47,291 bases of DNA from assembly GCF_000308455.1 (NCBI RefSeq), contig NZ_BAFP01000132.1:1-47291 (forward strand), given 5' to 3'. The translations under genes and the position numbers were made by a program. Each line of letters starts with the position of its first letter. The first letter of the stretch is position 1. Positions 25,528-35,092 of this stretch are shown here, piece by piece. The notes beneath the pieces are model-generated. The model was given only the letters and a program-made list of their open reading frames with translations, ran no database searches and was not told the origin of the DNA. Source of the DNA: Nocardia abscessus NBRC 100374 (GTDB lineage Bacteria; Actinomycetota; Actinomycetes; Mycobacteriales; Mycobacteriaceae).

Positions 25528-26178
25528 ATGCGGTTGGCGGTCTTGGTAGGGGTGGTGCTGATGGTCAGCGCGTGCTCGCAGAGCATGCCGGGTAATGCAC
25601 GGCCTGCGGCGGGTCCGGCGCCGGCGACCAGTTCAACGGCGCAGGCACCAGAAAATGGGTTGCAAGATCGGATCACGTGGGTCCGGCAAGGGACGCCGGT
25701 CGATCTCGCGCCCTATCACTCCGTCGCGACTGAAGGTGGTCCGGTGACCGATCTGGCGACCGATATCGCGTTCGTCAGCCCGACCCACAAGATCAGCTGC
25801 ATCACCGGCGTCCAGTTCGACTTCGACGGGTTCGACTGCATGGTCGAGCTGAAGGAACCGGCGCCAGCGCCGGGTGAGGGCTACGGGCAGTGGTTCGGCG
25901 GGTACGTGACCTACTCCGGGCAGCGGTTGACGGTGGGCCAATTCCGGGGTGACCCAGGACTTTTCATCAACGGCGAGGGCCCCACATTGCCGTACGACAG
26001 CACCGTCACCTTCGGCGAATACCTCTGCCGCCTCGCGACAACCGGCCTCACCTGCGTGAATCCCGCCCAGCGCACCGGCGTGCAGCTGAGCAGCGAAGGC
26101 GTCGTTCCGCTCGGCTGCCTGCGCGAACTACCGGAAGCCGAGCGCGAACCGGCCGTCGGCCGCGCTTACGCCTGCTGA
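25528..26178 (+). CDS. Putative lipoprotein
   Basis: A 216-residue exported protein. The signal sequence MRLAVLVGVVLMVSAC ends in a lipobox (VSAC), so Cys16 would be lipidated. A Pro/Ala-rich linker follows, then a domain with several cysteines (SCITG, DCMVEL, YLCRL, LTCVN, LGCLR) that may form disulfides outside the cell. I do not recognise the domain. A frame starting at 25435 is longer but would bury the signal peptide. Confidence 0.72.
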   Translation: MRLAVLVGVVLMVSACSQSMPGNARPAAGPAPATSSTAQAPENGLQDRITWVRQGTPVDLAPYHSVATEGGPVTDLATDIAFVSPTHKISCITGVQFDFDGFDCMVELKEPAPAPGEGYGQWFGGYVTYSGQRLTVGQFRGDPGLFINGEGPTLPYDSTVTFGEYLCRLATTGLTCVNPAQRTGVQLSSEGVVPLGCLRELPEAEREPAVGRAYAC

Positions 26179-26254
26179 GCCGGAGCACCCGGAAACGATG
26201 TGCCTCATGTTTGCGCATCTGCGTAGCACTCGCGCCACGCCCCCGGAAAACGCG

Positions 26255-26286
26255 AACGGCGCCGCTCCCGAAGGAGCGGCGCCGTT
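26255..26286 (-). terminator. Intrinsic terminator of the str operon (after tuf)
   Basis: On the minus strand AACGGCGCCGCTCC pairs perfectly with GGAGCGGCGCCGTT around a TTCG tetraloop, 14 bp of stem. It is followed by CGCGTTTTCC. It lies just downstream of the tuf stop. Confidence 0.92.
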
Positions 26287-26303
26287 ACCAGCGATTCAGC
26301 GAA

Positions 26304-27494
<1,191 letters not shown>

Positions 27495-27608
27495 TTTTTT
27501 GTCCTCCTGGACTTGTTGGTGCGTGCAGTTGCAGCAGTGCGGTTACTTGAAAGGGGTCGTACTGACGCCCGGCTGTCGGGGCAAGTGTGGCCACTCGCCC
27601 CGACGGTG

Positions 27609-29711
27609 TCACTCGCCGGTCGCCTTGGCGATGATCTCCTTCGACACGTTGGCCGGAACCTCCGCGTACGAGTCGAACACCATGGAGTAGTTCGCCCGGC
27701 CCTGGGTCTTCGACCGCAGGTCGCCGATGTAACCGAACATCTCCGAGAGCGGAACCAGCGCCTTGACGACACGGGCACCACTGCGTTCCTCCATGGCCTG
27801 GATCTGACCACGGCGGGAGTTCAGGTCGCCGATCACATCGCCCATGTAGTCCTCGGGCGTGGTGACCTCGACCGCCATCAGCGGCTCGAGGATCACCGGA
27901 CCGGCCTTGCGAGCCGCTTCCTTGAGCGCCTGCGCGCCCGCGATCTTGAACGCCATTTCCGACGAGTCGACGTCGTGGTAGGCGCCGTCGAGCAGCGTGA
28001 CCTTCATGTTGACCAGCGGGTAGCCGGCGAGCACACCGTACTGCATGGCGTCCTGGGCACCGGCGTCCACCGAAGGGATGTATTCCTTCGGCACGCGGCC
28101 ACCGGTGACCTTGTTCTCGAACTCGTAGTGCGCGCCGTCCTCGCCGACGAACGGCTCGAGGGCGATGATCACCTTCGCGAACTGGCCGGAACCACCGGTC
28201 TGCTTCTTGTGCGTGAACTCGAGCTTCTCGACCCGCTTGGTGATCGTCTCGCGGTAGGCCACCTGCGGCTTACCGACGTTCGCCTCGACCTTGAACTCGC
28301 GCCGCATGCGGTCGACGAGGATGTCGAGGTGCAGCTCGCCCATGCCGCCGATGACGGTCTGGCCGGTCTCCTGGTCGAGCTTGACCGAGAAGGTCGGGTC
28401 CTCTTCCGACAGGCGCTGGATCGCGGTGCCCAGCTTCTCCTGGTCGGACTTGGTCTTCGGCTCGATGGAGACCTCGATGACCGGGTCCGGGAAGGTCATG
28501 GACTCGAGCACGATCTGGTTCTGCGGGTCGCACAGGGTGTCACCGGTGGTGGTGTCCTTGAGGCCGATAACCGCGTAGATGTGGCCCGCCGAGGCCGCGC
28601 CGACCGGGTTCTCCTTGTTGGAGTGCATCTGGAACAGCTTGCCCAGACGCTCCTTCTTGCCCTTGGTCGAGTTGATGACCTGGGCGCCGGAGTCGACCTT
28701 GCCGGAGTACACGCGGACGTAGGTCAGCTTGCCGAAGAACGGGTGCACCGCGATCTTGAACGCCAGGGCCGCGAAGGGCTCGTCGGCGCTCGGCTTGCGG
28801 GTGAGCAGCTCCTCTTCCTTGCCGGGCACGTGGCCGGTGGTGGCCTCCACGTCCAGCGGCGAGGGCAGGTAGTCGATGACCGCGTCCAGCATGGGCTGCA
28901 CGCCCTTGTTCTTGAACGCCGAGCCACACAGCACGGGGTAGAGCTCGGAGGTCACCGTCAGCTTGCGGATGGCGCCCTTGATCTCATCGATGGTCAGCTC
29001 TTCGCCGCCGAAGAACTTCTCCAGCAGCGCCTCGTCCGACTCGGCGACGGTCTCCAGCAGTTCCTGGCGGTACTGCTCGGCCTTGTCCTTCAGGTCGTCC
29101 GGGATCTCCACGACCTCGTACTGCTCACCGAGCTTGGTCTCGCCACGCCACACCTTGGCGTTGTACTCGACCAGGTCGATGATGCCCTCGAAGGTGTCCT
29201 CCGCGCCGATCGGCAGCTGGATGACCAGCGGCTTGGCGCCGAGGCGGTCCTTGATGGTCTGCACGGTGAAGTAGAAGTCCGCACCGAGCTTGTCCATCTT
29301 GTTGACGAAGCAGATCCGCGGCACGTCGTACTTGTCCGCCTGACGCCACACCTGCTCGGACTGCGGCTCGACGCCTTCCTTGCCGTCGAACACCGCGACG
29401 GCGCCATCGAGCACGCGCAGCGACCGCTCCACCTCCACGGTGAAGTCGACGTGCCCGGGGGTGTCGATGATGTTGATCTGGTTGTCTTTCCAGAAGCACG
29501 TGGTAGCCGCGGAGGTGATGGTGATACCACGCTCCTGCTCCTGCTCCATCCAGTCCATCGTGGCAGCGCCGTCGTGGACCTCACCGATCTTGTACGTGAT
29601 GCCGGTGTAGAAGAGGATGCGTTCGGTTGTGGTCGTCTTGCCCGCATCGATGTGGGCCATGATGCCGATGTTGCGGACCTTGTTCAGGTCGGTGAGCACG
29701 TCCTGTGCCAC
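27609..29711 (-). CDS. fusA: Elongation factor G
   Basis: A 700-residue GTPase that drives translocation. AHIDAGKT (19-26), DTPGHVDF and NKMDK motifs are present, and the protein extends through domains II-V to the usual end (YAEVPANVSKEIIAKATGE). GTG start with GGGGAAG upstream. Third gene of the str operon. Confidence 0.99.
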   Translation of the reverse strand: MAQDVLTDLNKVRNIGIMAHIDAGKTTTTERILFYTGITYKIGEVHDGAATMDWMEQEQERGITITSAATTCFWKDNQINIIDTPGHVDFTVEVERSLRVLDGAVAVFDGKEGVEPQSEQVWRQADKYDVPRICFVNKMDKLGADFYFTVQTIKDRLGAKPLVIQLPIGAEDTFEGIIDLVEYNAKVWRGETKLGEQYEVVEIPDDLKDKAEQYRQELLETVAESDEALLEKFFGGEELTIDEIKGAIRKLTVTSELYPVLCGSAFKNKGVQPMLDAVIDYLPSPLDVEATTGHVPGKEEELLTRKPSADEPFAALAFKIAVHPFFGKLTYVRVYSGKVDSGAQVINSTKGKKERLGKLFQMHSNKENPVGAASAGHIYAVIGLKDTTTGDTLCDPQNQIVLESMTFPDPVIEVSIEPKTKSDQEKLGTAIQRLSEEDPTFSVKLDQETGQTVIGGMGELHLDILVDRMRREFKVEANVGKPQVAYRETITKRVEKLEFTHKKQTGGSGQFAKVIIALEPFVGEDGAHYEFENKVTGGRVPKEYIPSVDAGAQDAMQYGVLAGYPLVNMKVTLLDGAYHDVDSSEMAFKIAGAQALKEAARKAGPVILEPLMAVEVTTPEDYMGDVIGDLNSRRGQIQAMEERSGARVVKALVPLSEMFGYIGDLRSKTQGRANYSMVFDSYAEVPANVSKEIIAKATGE

Positions 29712-29848
29712 GGAAATCTTCCCCGCTCGTAGCTAGTTGGGATTATCGGGGACGACCCTGTGGTCGCCTCTATGTCAACGCCGGAAGCGGCCGGTGAGTG
29801 CCGCGTTCCGGCTGTGCCTCCCGACCCAGACGACGGGCCGGGCAGACG

Positions 29849-30319
29849 TCACCAGCGGTAGTGCGCGAAGGCCCGGTTGGACTCGGCCATCTTGTGGGTG
29901 TCCTCGCGGCGCTTGACCGAGGCGCCGAGGCCGTTGCTGGCGTCGAGCAGTTCGTTGGCCAGGCGCTCGATCATGGTCTTCTCCCGGCGCGCACGCGAGT
30001 AGTTGACCAGCCAGCGCAGCGCCAGGGTGTTCGAGCGGCCCGGACGGACCTCGACCGGCACCTGGTAGGTGGCGCCACCGACGCGACGCGGCTTGACCTC
30101 GAGTGCGGGCTTGACGTTGTCCAGCGCGCGCTTGAGGGTGACGACCGGGTCGGTGCCGGTCTTCTCGCGCGCCTGCTCCAGCGCACCGTAGACGATGCGC
30201 TCGGCGGTGGACTTCTTGCCGTCCAGCAGGATCTTGTTGACCAGCTGAGTAACCAGCGGCGAACCGTAGACCGGGTCGTTGATCAGCGGACGCTTGGGTG
30301 CGGGGCCCTTGCGTGGCAT
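29849..30319 (-). CDS. rpsG: 30S ribosomal protein S7
   Basis: A 156-residue primary 16S rRNA-binding protein of the small subunit head. MPRKGPAPKRPLINDPVYGS and the following LVNKILLDGKKSTAERIVYG are typical. The start nearly touches the rpsL stop, so the two are translationally coupled. Confidence 0.99.
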   Translation of the reverse strand: MPRKGPAPKRPLINDPVYGSPLVTQLVNKILLDGKKSTAERIVYGALEQAREKTGTDPVVTLKRALDNVKPALEVKPRRVGGATYQVPVEVRPGRSNTLALRWLVNYSRARREKTMIERLANELLDASNGLGASVKRREDTHKMAESNRAFAHYRW

Positions 30320-30320
30320 A

Positions 30321-30695
30321 TCAGCTCTTCTCCTTCTTGGCGCCGTAACGGCTGCGGGCCTGCTTGCGGTTCTTCACACCCTGGGTGTCGAGGGAGCCAC
30401 GGATGATCTTGTAGCGCACACCCGGAAGGTCCTTCACACGACCGCCGCGCACGAGCACCATCGAGTGCTCCTGCAGGTTGTGACCCTCGCCGGGGATGTA
30501 GGCCGTGACCTCGACCGAGCTGGTCAGGCGAACACGCGCGACCTTGCGCAGCGCGGAGTTCGGCTTCTTCGGGGTCGTGGTGTACACGCGGGTGCACACG
30601 CCACGACGCTGCGGGCTCCCCTTGAGGGCCGCGGTCTTCGTCTTGGAGACCTTGTCGCGGCGACCCTTGCGGACCAGCTGGTTGATGGTTGGCAT
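30321..30695 (-). CDS. rpsL: 30S ribosomal protein S12
   Basis: A 124-residue decoding-centre protein. Lys43 (TTTPKKPNSALRK) and Lys88 (GGRVKDLPGVRYK) are both wild type, so no classical streptomycin-resistance change is present. AAGGAAAG precedes the ATG. First gene of the str operon. Confidence 0.99.
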   Translation of the reverse strand: MPTINQLVRKGRRDKVSKTKTAALKGSPQRRGVCTRVYTTTPKKPNSALRKVARVRLTSSVEVTAYIPGEGHNLQEHSMVLVRGGRVKDLPGVRYKIIRGSLDTQGVKNRKQARSRYGAKKEKS

Positions 30696-31039
30696 AGACC
30701 GGCTTTCCTTATTAGTTAACGCGGTGTGTGGACTTCATGTCTGTTTTAAGTTCGCGGCGCTCCCGGGGCCGTTCGTGGTCGCGCTGGCTTCCACTTCCCG
30801 GCCCGTCGTTCACACCGCTGTCATCGAGCTTTCACTCGCACGTCCGGCCACGTTTCTCGCGTCCCGAGGTCGGGCGTGTCGCGCGCGGCGCGGAGCCCGA
30901 ATTCCGGGCACGCTGGAGTCGTCGGCCGCTCTCGCTGGCCTACGGTCGCGCACGAACTTGCCCGTATGCTTCCGGGCACAGCGATCCACGATACCCGTGG
31001 CCGGGACACACGGTCAAAGCGGGTCGGTTCCGCGATCGC
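30696..31039. other. Upstream region of the str operon
   Basis: About 340 bp without a gene between rpsL and a DUF3558 gene. A relatively AT-rich stretch (30710-30755, including TTAACTAATAAGG on the minus strand) lies just before rpsL and probably carries the operon promoter. I cannot fix the -35/-10 boxes by eye. Confidence 0.45.
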
Positions 31040-31597
31040 CTACCTGGCCAGGTTCAAGGTCATTTCCATCAACTTCTTCGCCGCGTCGCACGGGTCGGGG
31101 TGCGCCGAGCCGGGCCGGTAGTTGATCCACCAGCCGATCACCCCGTTGTCCGGGGCGCTCGCCGTCACACCGCAGGAATCCGGATCGTTCGGCCTGCGGA
31201 TCTGCAGCGCGAGCGAACTCTGAATGGTGATATTGGTGGTTTCGTAGCCGAGTTTGTTGTTCGTCTGCTTCTCGTTGCTCAGCGTTCCGTTCTCGTACCA
31301 GTTCAGCGTGGCCATGCCGTTGCCGCCGGGCGCGCCGATCAGGTCCCACATGCAGACCGCGCCGAAGAACGCGTCCGAGACCGACACATTCTCACCGATC
31401 GCCTTGCCGATCTGCTCGTCGGAGAGGATCTCGCATTCGCGCAGCAGCTTGTCGAGCCTGGTGTTGACCGGCTGACTTCCGCCGACCGGCTGCGCGGTTC
31501 CGGAGACCACCTCACTGCAGCCGCCCACGGACAAGGCGAGGGCCGCGGCGACGGCGACGGCCGCGCCGCGCCTGTACAGGTCTCGACCGGCGTTCAC
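31040..31597 (-). CDS. DUF3558-family lipoprotein
   Basis: A 185-residue exported lipoprotein. The signal sequence ends in LSVGGCSEV, so Cys27 would carry the lipid. The remainder (LLRECEILSDEQIGKAIG, CMWDLIGAPGGNGMATLNWY, CDAAKKLMEMTLNLAR) matches DUF3558, a family common in Nocardia, Rhodococcus and mycobacteria with no known enzymatic role. GTG start behind GGAG. Begins ten bases after the next DUF3558 gene ends, so the two form an operon and are probably duplicates. Confidence 0.88.
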   Translation of the reverse strand: MNAGRDLYRRGAAVAVAAALALSVGGCSEVVSGTAQPVGGSQPVNTRLDKLLRECEILSDEQIGKAIGENVSVSDAFFGAVCMWDLIGAPGGNGMATLNWYENGTLSNEKQTNNKLGYETTNITIQSSLALQIRRPNDPDSCGVTASAPDNGVIGWWINYRPGSAHPDPCDAAKKLMEMTLNLAR

Positions 31598-31607
31598 ACT
31601 CCACCCC

Positions 31608-32135
31608 TCACTGAATTCGCTGCAGAGTCAGCTCGGCGAGCGCGCGGCTCCGGTCACACGGGTTACCGGTCCCCGCGCCGAACGATCCGATATTCGTGGA
31701 CCACTCGAAGAAATCGTCCCCGAGTTGCACCGCCAGATCGCAGATCGTTCCACTCGGATCCAAGGCGGCGAATCCGTCGCGCCCGGCCACCGTTATCGGA
31801 TCGGGCGCACGGCCTTCAACACTCACCCACGCCCGTTCGCGTTCGATGGGACTACCTCGATAGGAAGCGAAAGTGATACTGGAAGAACCCATTCCGGCCG
31901 ACTGCCAATTGCAGCCGACAGCATTGCGGAACACCCCGGAGATCCGGCCGAGGCCACCGAGAGTGCGCACCTCTTCGTCGGTGACATGACCGCACTCCCC
32001 GACGAACGGGCCGAGCGCCACCACCTTCGGCGCGGGCCGCGAAGGACCCGAGTCCTCGGTCTCCTCGCCCGAACCGCAGGCCGCCAGCGCGAGCACCAAA
32101 GCGGTCGCGATGACGACCGACGACTTGATCCGCAT
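31608..32135 (-). CDS. DUF3558-family lipoprotein, first of a tandem pair
   Basis: A 175-residue lipoprotein with signal MRIKSSVVIATALVLALAAC, lipid-carrying Cys20, and a DUF3558 body with FVGECGHVTDEEVRTLGG, then NAVGCNWQ, and CDRSRALAELTLQRIQ at the end. ATG 32135 is chosen over a frame from 32480 because it begins the signal peptide and follows a TAGAGT box by seven bases. Confidence 0.88.
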   Translation of the reverse strand: MRIKSSVVIATALVLALAACGSGEETEDSGPSRPAPKVVALGPFVGECGHVTDEEVRTLGGLGRISGVFRNAVGCNWQSAGMGSSSITFASYRGSPIERERAWVSVEGRAPDPITVAGRDGFAALDPSGTICDLAVQLGDDFFEWSTNIGSFGAGTGNPCDRSRALAELTLQRIQ

Positions 32136-32142
32136 GGAAAGA

Positions 32143-32148
32143 ACTCTA
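32143..32148 (-). promoter_or_regulatory. Putative -10 box (TAGAGT) of a leaderless promoter
   Basis: TAGAGT on the minus strand ends seven bases before the ATG at 32135. No Shine-Dalgarno sequence is present, in keeping with a leaderless lipoprotein operon. Confidence 0.4.
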
Positions 32149-32243
32149 CCGACGCGGCAGCCGGACCGGCTCGACAAGATCGCCCGGATCATCGGCCGGC
32201 CTAACGCCGATCCGGGCGGTGCGCCGTTCCCAAATTGGTCCGG

Positions 32244-32371
32244 GCCTGCTGTTCGCGTTCGCTCGCCTGGAACAGGCGAGTACCCGGCGCTGATGAGCAA
32301 GGCCGTCACCATCGGGAACCACCGGGTGAAGTCCCGCTCAATGGGGCCGCCCAGGCAAGAAGCGCTCACAG
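32244..32371 (+). pseudogene. Scrambled remnant of hpd (two fragments in opposite orientation)
   Basis: Plus-strand 32277-32371 reads EYPALMSKAVTIGNHRVKS and corresponds to residues 241-273 of the intact hpd (EYSALMSKVVANGNHRVKF...) with about 85% base identity by eye, broken by two single-base losses. Directly left, 32244-32275 matches plus-strand 33210-33241, the antisense of the hpd 3' end, at 28 of 32 bases. The two pieces therefore point in opposite directions. Their junction lies in a perfect hairpin, CTCGCCTG-GAA-CAGGCGAG (32262-32280). This is a decayed and rearranged second copy. Confidence 0.65.
32262..32280. repeat. Perfect 8-bp inverted repeat at the hpd fragment junction
   Basis: CTCGCCTG and CAGGCGAG flank GAA. 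The hairpin sits exactly where the antisense and sense hpd fragments meet. No T-run follows, so it is unlikely to be an ordinary terminator. Confidence 0.6.
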
Positions 32372-32784
32372 TCGGATCAGCGAGCACAGCGGCGCTGTTT
32401 AGCTTCCGAGAGCGCAACCTGGAAGATGGCCATGGCGCTCGCGCGAGGCGATTCAGCCGGCCCACGCTTCGTGAACACACAATTGGTGAGAAACCCTACC
32501 GAGGGGCCGCCGCGAAGGCATGGCGCCGAAGGACCGGCGGCGCATCGTAGCCGCCGACTACCGCGCCCGAGTACACTCGGGAACGGCGAAATACGTCCAA
32601 CCAGAACGTCTTTCGTCACTACTGATTCTATCGGGGGCATCCGACGAAGATTGGCCGGTCGCTGGGCCGTCCACGATCCCGTCGAAAGACGGCTCTTCTC
32701 GAAGGAAATCCGCCTGGCAGGCTCGGAGAAAGCAGGTCAGGCACGGCAAGACCTGTCGCGACATTTATCAACGGGGGTCATCAC

Positions 32785-33015
32785 GTGAAGTTCATTGCTT
32801 ACTCGGTGCTCGTAGTGCTGACGACAGGGACTGTCGTCGCCGGATCGACCGGAACAGCGGCGGCGATCGGTGGAATTCGTGGCATCTACGACGACCAGCC
32901 CACCTGTGTGGCAGAGGGACGGAAGAAGGGGTACACCGATTCCAGCGGCGATCGCTTCTTTTGCCACCCGCTTCCGGACGGCAGGTGGGCCCTCCACTAC
33001 CCCGGGGTGCCCTGA
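32785..33015 (+). CDS. Small secreted protein
   Basis: A 76-residue precursor with signal MKFIAYSVLVVLTTGTVVAG and probable cleavage near AAA-IG (residues 26-29). The mature part of about 48 residues has two cysteines (PTCVAEG and FFCHPL) that may form one disulfide, and several aromatic residues at the end. GTG start behind a GGGGG stretch. I do not recognise a family. It converges with hpd. Confidence 0.6.
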   Translation: MKFIAYSVLVVLTTGTVVAGSTGTAAAIGGIRGIYDDQPTCVAEGRKKGYTDSSGDRFFCHPLPDGRWALHYPGVP

Positions 33016-33193
33016 TCACATGGCTCACCGGGGCTGCCCGGGATACCCGGGCTTTTGGAGAGTACTCGCCGCCTGCACGCGGCGTGACACGACGGCTGCG
33101 CTCGGCGCGGCACCTGCCGAACGCAGCCGCCATGTGCACACGAACCATCGGACATGCGTCGTTCGATCACACTGTTCGTCTCGCTCGCTGGTC

Positions 33194-34396
33194 CTAGAGA
33201 TTCCCCCGCGCCTGCTGCTCGCGTTCGATGGCCTCGAACAGCGCTTTGAAGTTCCCCTTGCCGAAACCGAGGGAGCCGTGGCGTTCGATGAGTTCGAAGA
33301 ACACCGTGGGGCGGTCGGTGAGCGGCCTGGTGAAGATCTGCAAGAGATAGCCGTCCTCGTCCCGGTCGACCAGGATGCCGCGGCGCTGGAGTTCTTCGAC
33401 CGGGACGCGGACCCGGCCGATGCGAGCGCGCAGTTCGGGGTCCTCGTAGTAGGCGGTGGGTGTCTCCAGGAACTCGACGCCCTCGCGGCGCAAGGCGTCC
33501 ACGCAGGTGAGGATGTCGCCGGTGGCGAGCGCGATGTGCTGGACGCCGGGCCCGCGGTAGAACTCCAGGTACTCATCGATCTGTGAGCGCTTCTTGGCCG
33601 CGGCGGGCTCGTTGAGCGGGAACTTCACTCGATGGTTCCCGTTGGCGACGACCTTGCTCATCAGCGCCGAGTACTCGGTGGCGATGTCGTCGCCGACGAA
33701 TTCGGCCATGTTCGTGAAACCCATGACCCGCCGGTAGAACTCGACCCACTCGTCCATCTGCCCGAGTTCGACGTTGCCCACGACGTGGTCGATCGCCTGG
33801 AACAACCGGGTGGGCGCGCCGTCGCGCCGCTGATAGCCGGAGCGGCGGGCGACATAGCCCGGCAGGTAGGGCCCGTAATAGCCGGAGCGGTCGACCAGGG
33901 TGTGCCTGGTTTCGCCATAGGTGGCCAGCGCGGCCGAGCGCACCGTGCCGAAGTCGTCGGTGTCGTCGTGTGGTTCGACCAGAATGGTCGCGCCGTGCGC
34001 GCGGGCCCACGCCACACAGCGGTCGACGTCGGGCACTTGGAGGGCGATGTCGACCACGCCGTCGCCGTGCCGATCGTGATGCGCGACCAGCGGACTGTCC
34101 GGGTCCACCGCGCCGGTGACCACGAAACGCGCCGCGCCGCTGCGCAAGACGAACGCCTTGTGGTCGCGATTTCCGGTCTCCGGACCGGAGTATGCCTCCA
34201 ACCGCATCCCGAAGGCGGATTGCAGGAAATGTGCGGTCTGGGTGGCGTTGCCGACGACCCAGACCAGGGCGTCCCACCCGATGACCGGGAACGGGTCACC
34301 GCTGTCGTCGTGGTCGACCAACCCGACCAGCGTGCGCAGTTCGCCGTCGCTGGGAACGGCGCCGGACCGTGCGTTCGGCAGGTGCTCGATGGTCAT
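33194..34396 (-). CDS. hpd: 4-Hydroxyphenylpyruvate dioxygenase
   Basis: A 400-residue non-haem iron enzyme that converts 4-hydroxyphenylpyruvate to homogentisate in tyrosine breakdown. The 2-His-1-Glu iron site is intact: H204 (IDHVVGN), H287 (VQHIALAT) and E368 (FFELIERHG). The RPTVFFELIERHGSLGFGKGNF carboxy motif is characteristic. ATG 34396 fits the usual family start; GTG-type starts 12 codons upstream are less likely. An Lrp-type gene diverges from it and probably regulates it. No homogentisate dioxygenase is in the window. Confidence 0.95.
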   Translation of the reverse strand: MTIEHLPNARSGAVPSDGELRTLVGLVDHDDSGDPFPVIGWDALVWVVGNATQTAHFLQSAFGMRLEAYSGPETGNRDHKAFVLRSGAARFVVTGAVDPDSPLVAHHDRHGDGVVDIALQVPDVDRCVAWARAHGATILVEPHDDTDDFGTVRSAALATYGETRHTLVDRSGYYGPYLPGYVARRSGYQRRDGAPTRLFQAIDHVVGNVELGQMDEWVEFYRRVMGFTNMAEFVGDDIATEYSALMSKVVANGNHRVKFPLNEPAAAKKRSQIDEYLEFYRGPGVQHIALATGDILTCVDALRREGVEFLETPTAYYEDPELRARIGRVRVPVEELQRRGILVDRDEDGYLLQIFTRPLTDRPTVFFELIERHGSLGFGKGNFKALFEAIEREQQARGNL

Positions 34397-34485
34397 GTTC
34401 CAAGGAAATCGCCGAGTCGGCGGACTAGGCAACAGCGTGGACTCTCGATAGACAGTGTGGCGAATTCGGCTAGGAACCGGCGGGT

Positions 34486-34510
34486 GATGCTGGACAATTT
34501 GAATAGCATC
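34486..34510. promoter_or_regulatory. Inverted repeat GATGCT-N13-AGCATC in the hpd/lrp divergent region
   Basis: Six-base perfect arms (34486-34491 and 34505-34510) enclose an AT-rich centre, a usual layout for Lrp/AsnC binding. It lies 48 bp before the Lrp gene and 90 bp before hpd, so it could serve both. Function inferred. Confidence 0.4.
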
Positions 34511-34557
34511 GACGCGGCGGGCAGCAAGCCCGTCCGAGTGCTGGAACGGAGGCGGTC

Positions 34558-35082
34558 ATGGCGCGCACACCGGCGAAGCTGGACGAACTCGATCTCGCCA
34601 TCCTCACCGCGATGCACGAGTACCAGAAAGCGGGCATTCTCGAGCTGTCCCGCCGGACCAAGGTCGCCAGGGCGACGGTGCAATCACGGATCGCGCGCAT
34701 GGAGGAGTCCGGCGTGATCGCCTCCTACGACCCGCAGATCGATGTCACCGCGGCGGGGTTCGACGTGCAGGCGTTCGTCACGCTGGAGATCGCCCAGGGT
34801 GCGCTGGACACCGTGGCGGCCGAGCTCCACGCCATCCCCGGCGTGCTGGAGGCCTACGCCACCACCGGCACCGGCGATGTCTTGTGCCGGATCGGGGCCG
34901 ACTCGCACGCTGGGTTGCAGGCCGTGCTGCTGAGCATCGACCGGACCTCCTCGGTGGCGCGCTCGCACAGCGTCATCGTGCTGTCCACCGTGGTGTCACG
35001 CCGGGCGCTGCCGCTGCTGCGCACGCTGAGCCCGACCGGGACCACCAAGGCGCCCGCGTATCGCCCGACCCGCGAGCCGTAG
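34558..35082 (+). CDS. Lrp/AsnC-family regulator, divergent to hpd
   Basis: A 174-residue regulator. The helix-turn-helix (LDELDLAILTAMHEYQKAGI, then ELSRRTKVARATVQSRIARM) fills the first 60 residues, and a RAM-type effector domain follows (VQAFVTLEIAQGALDTVAAE...). Such proteins form octamers and respond to amino acids; divergence from hpd suggests control by tyrosine or a related acid. GGAGG lies six bases before the ATG. Confidence 0.9.
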   Translation: MARTPAKLDELDLAILTAMHEYQKAGILELSRRTKVARATVQSRIARMEESGVIASYDPQIDVTAAGFDVQAFVTLEIAQGALDTVAAELHAIPGVLEAYATTGTGDVLCRIGADSHAGLQAVLLSIDRTSSVARSHSVIVLSTVVSRRALPLLRTLSPTGTTKAPAYRPTREP

Positions 35083-35092
35083 CCCATCCGGC

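Larger units (their letters stand above)
32149..32784. other. Gap of about 640 bp containing an hpd remnant
   Basis: No intact gene is seen. The left half contains the scrambled hpd fragments. The right half (32372-32784) has only short frames; a plus-strand start at 32520 (MAPKDRRRIV...) does not read like a protein beyond a few residues. Confidence 0.5.

Noticed and set aside
17000..26200. Integrative element with attL/attR
   Set aside because: No integrase and no second copy of the tRNA 3' end were found in the window.
30321..30695. Streptomycin-resistance change in rpsL
   Set aside because: Lys43 and Lys88 are both wild type.
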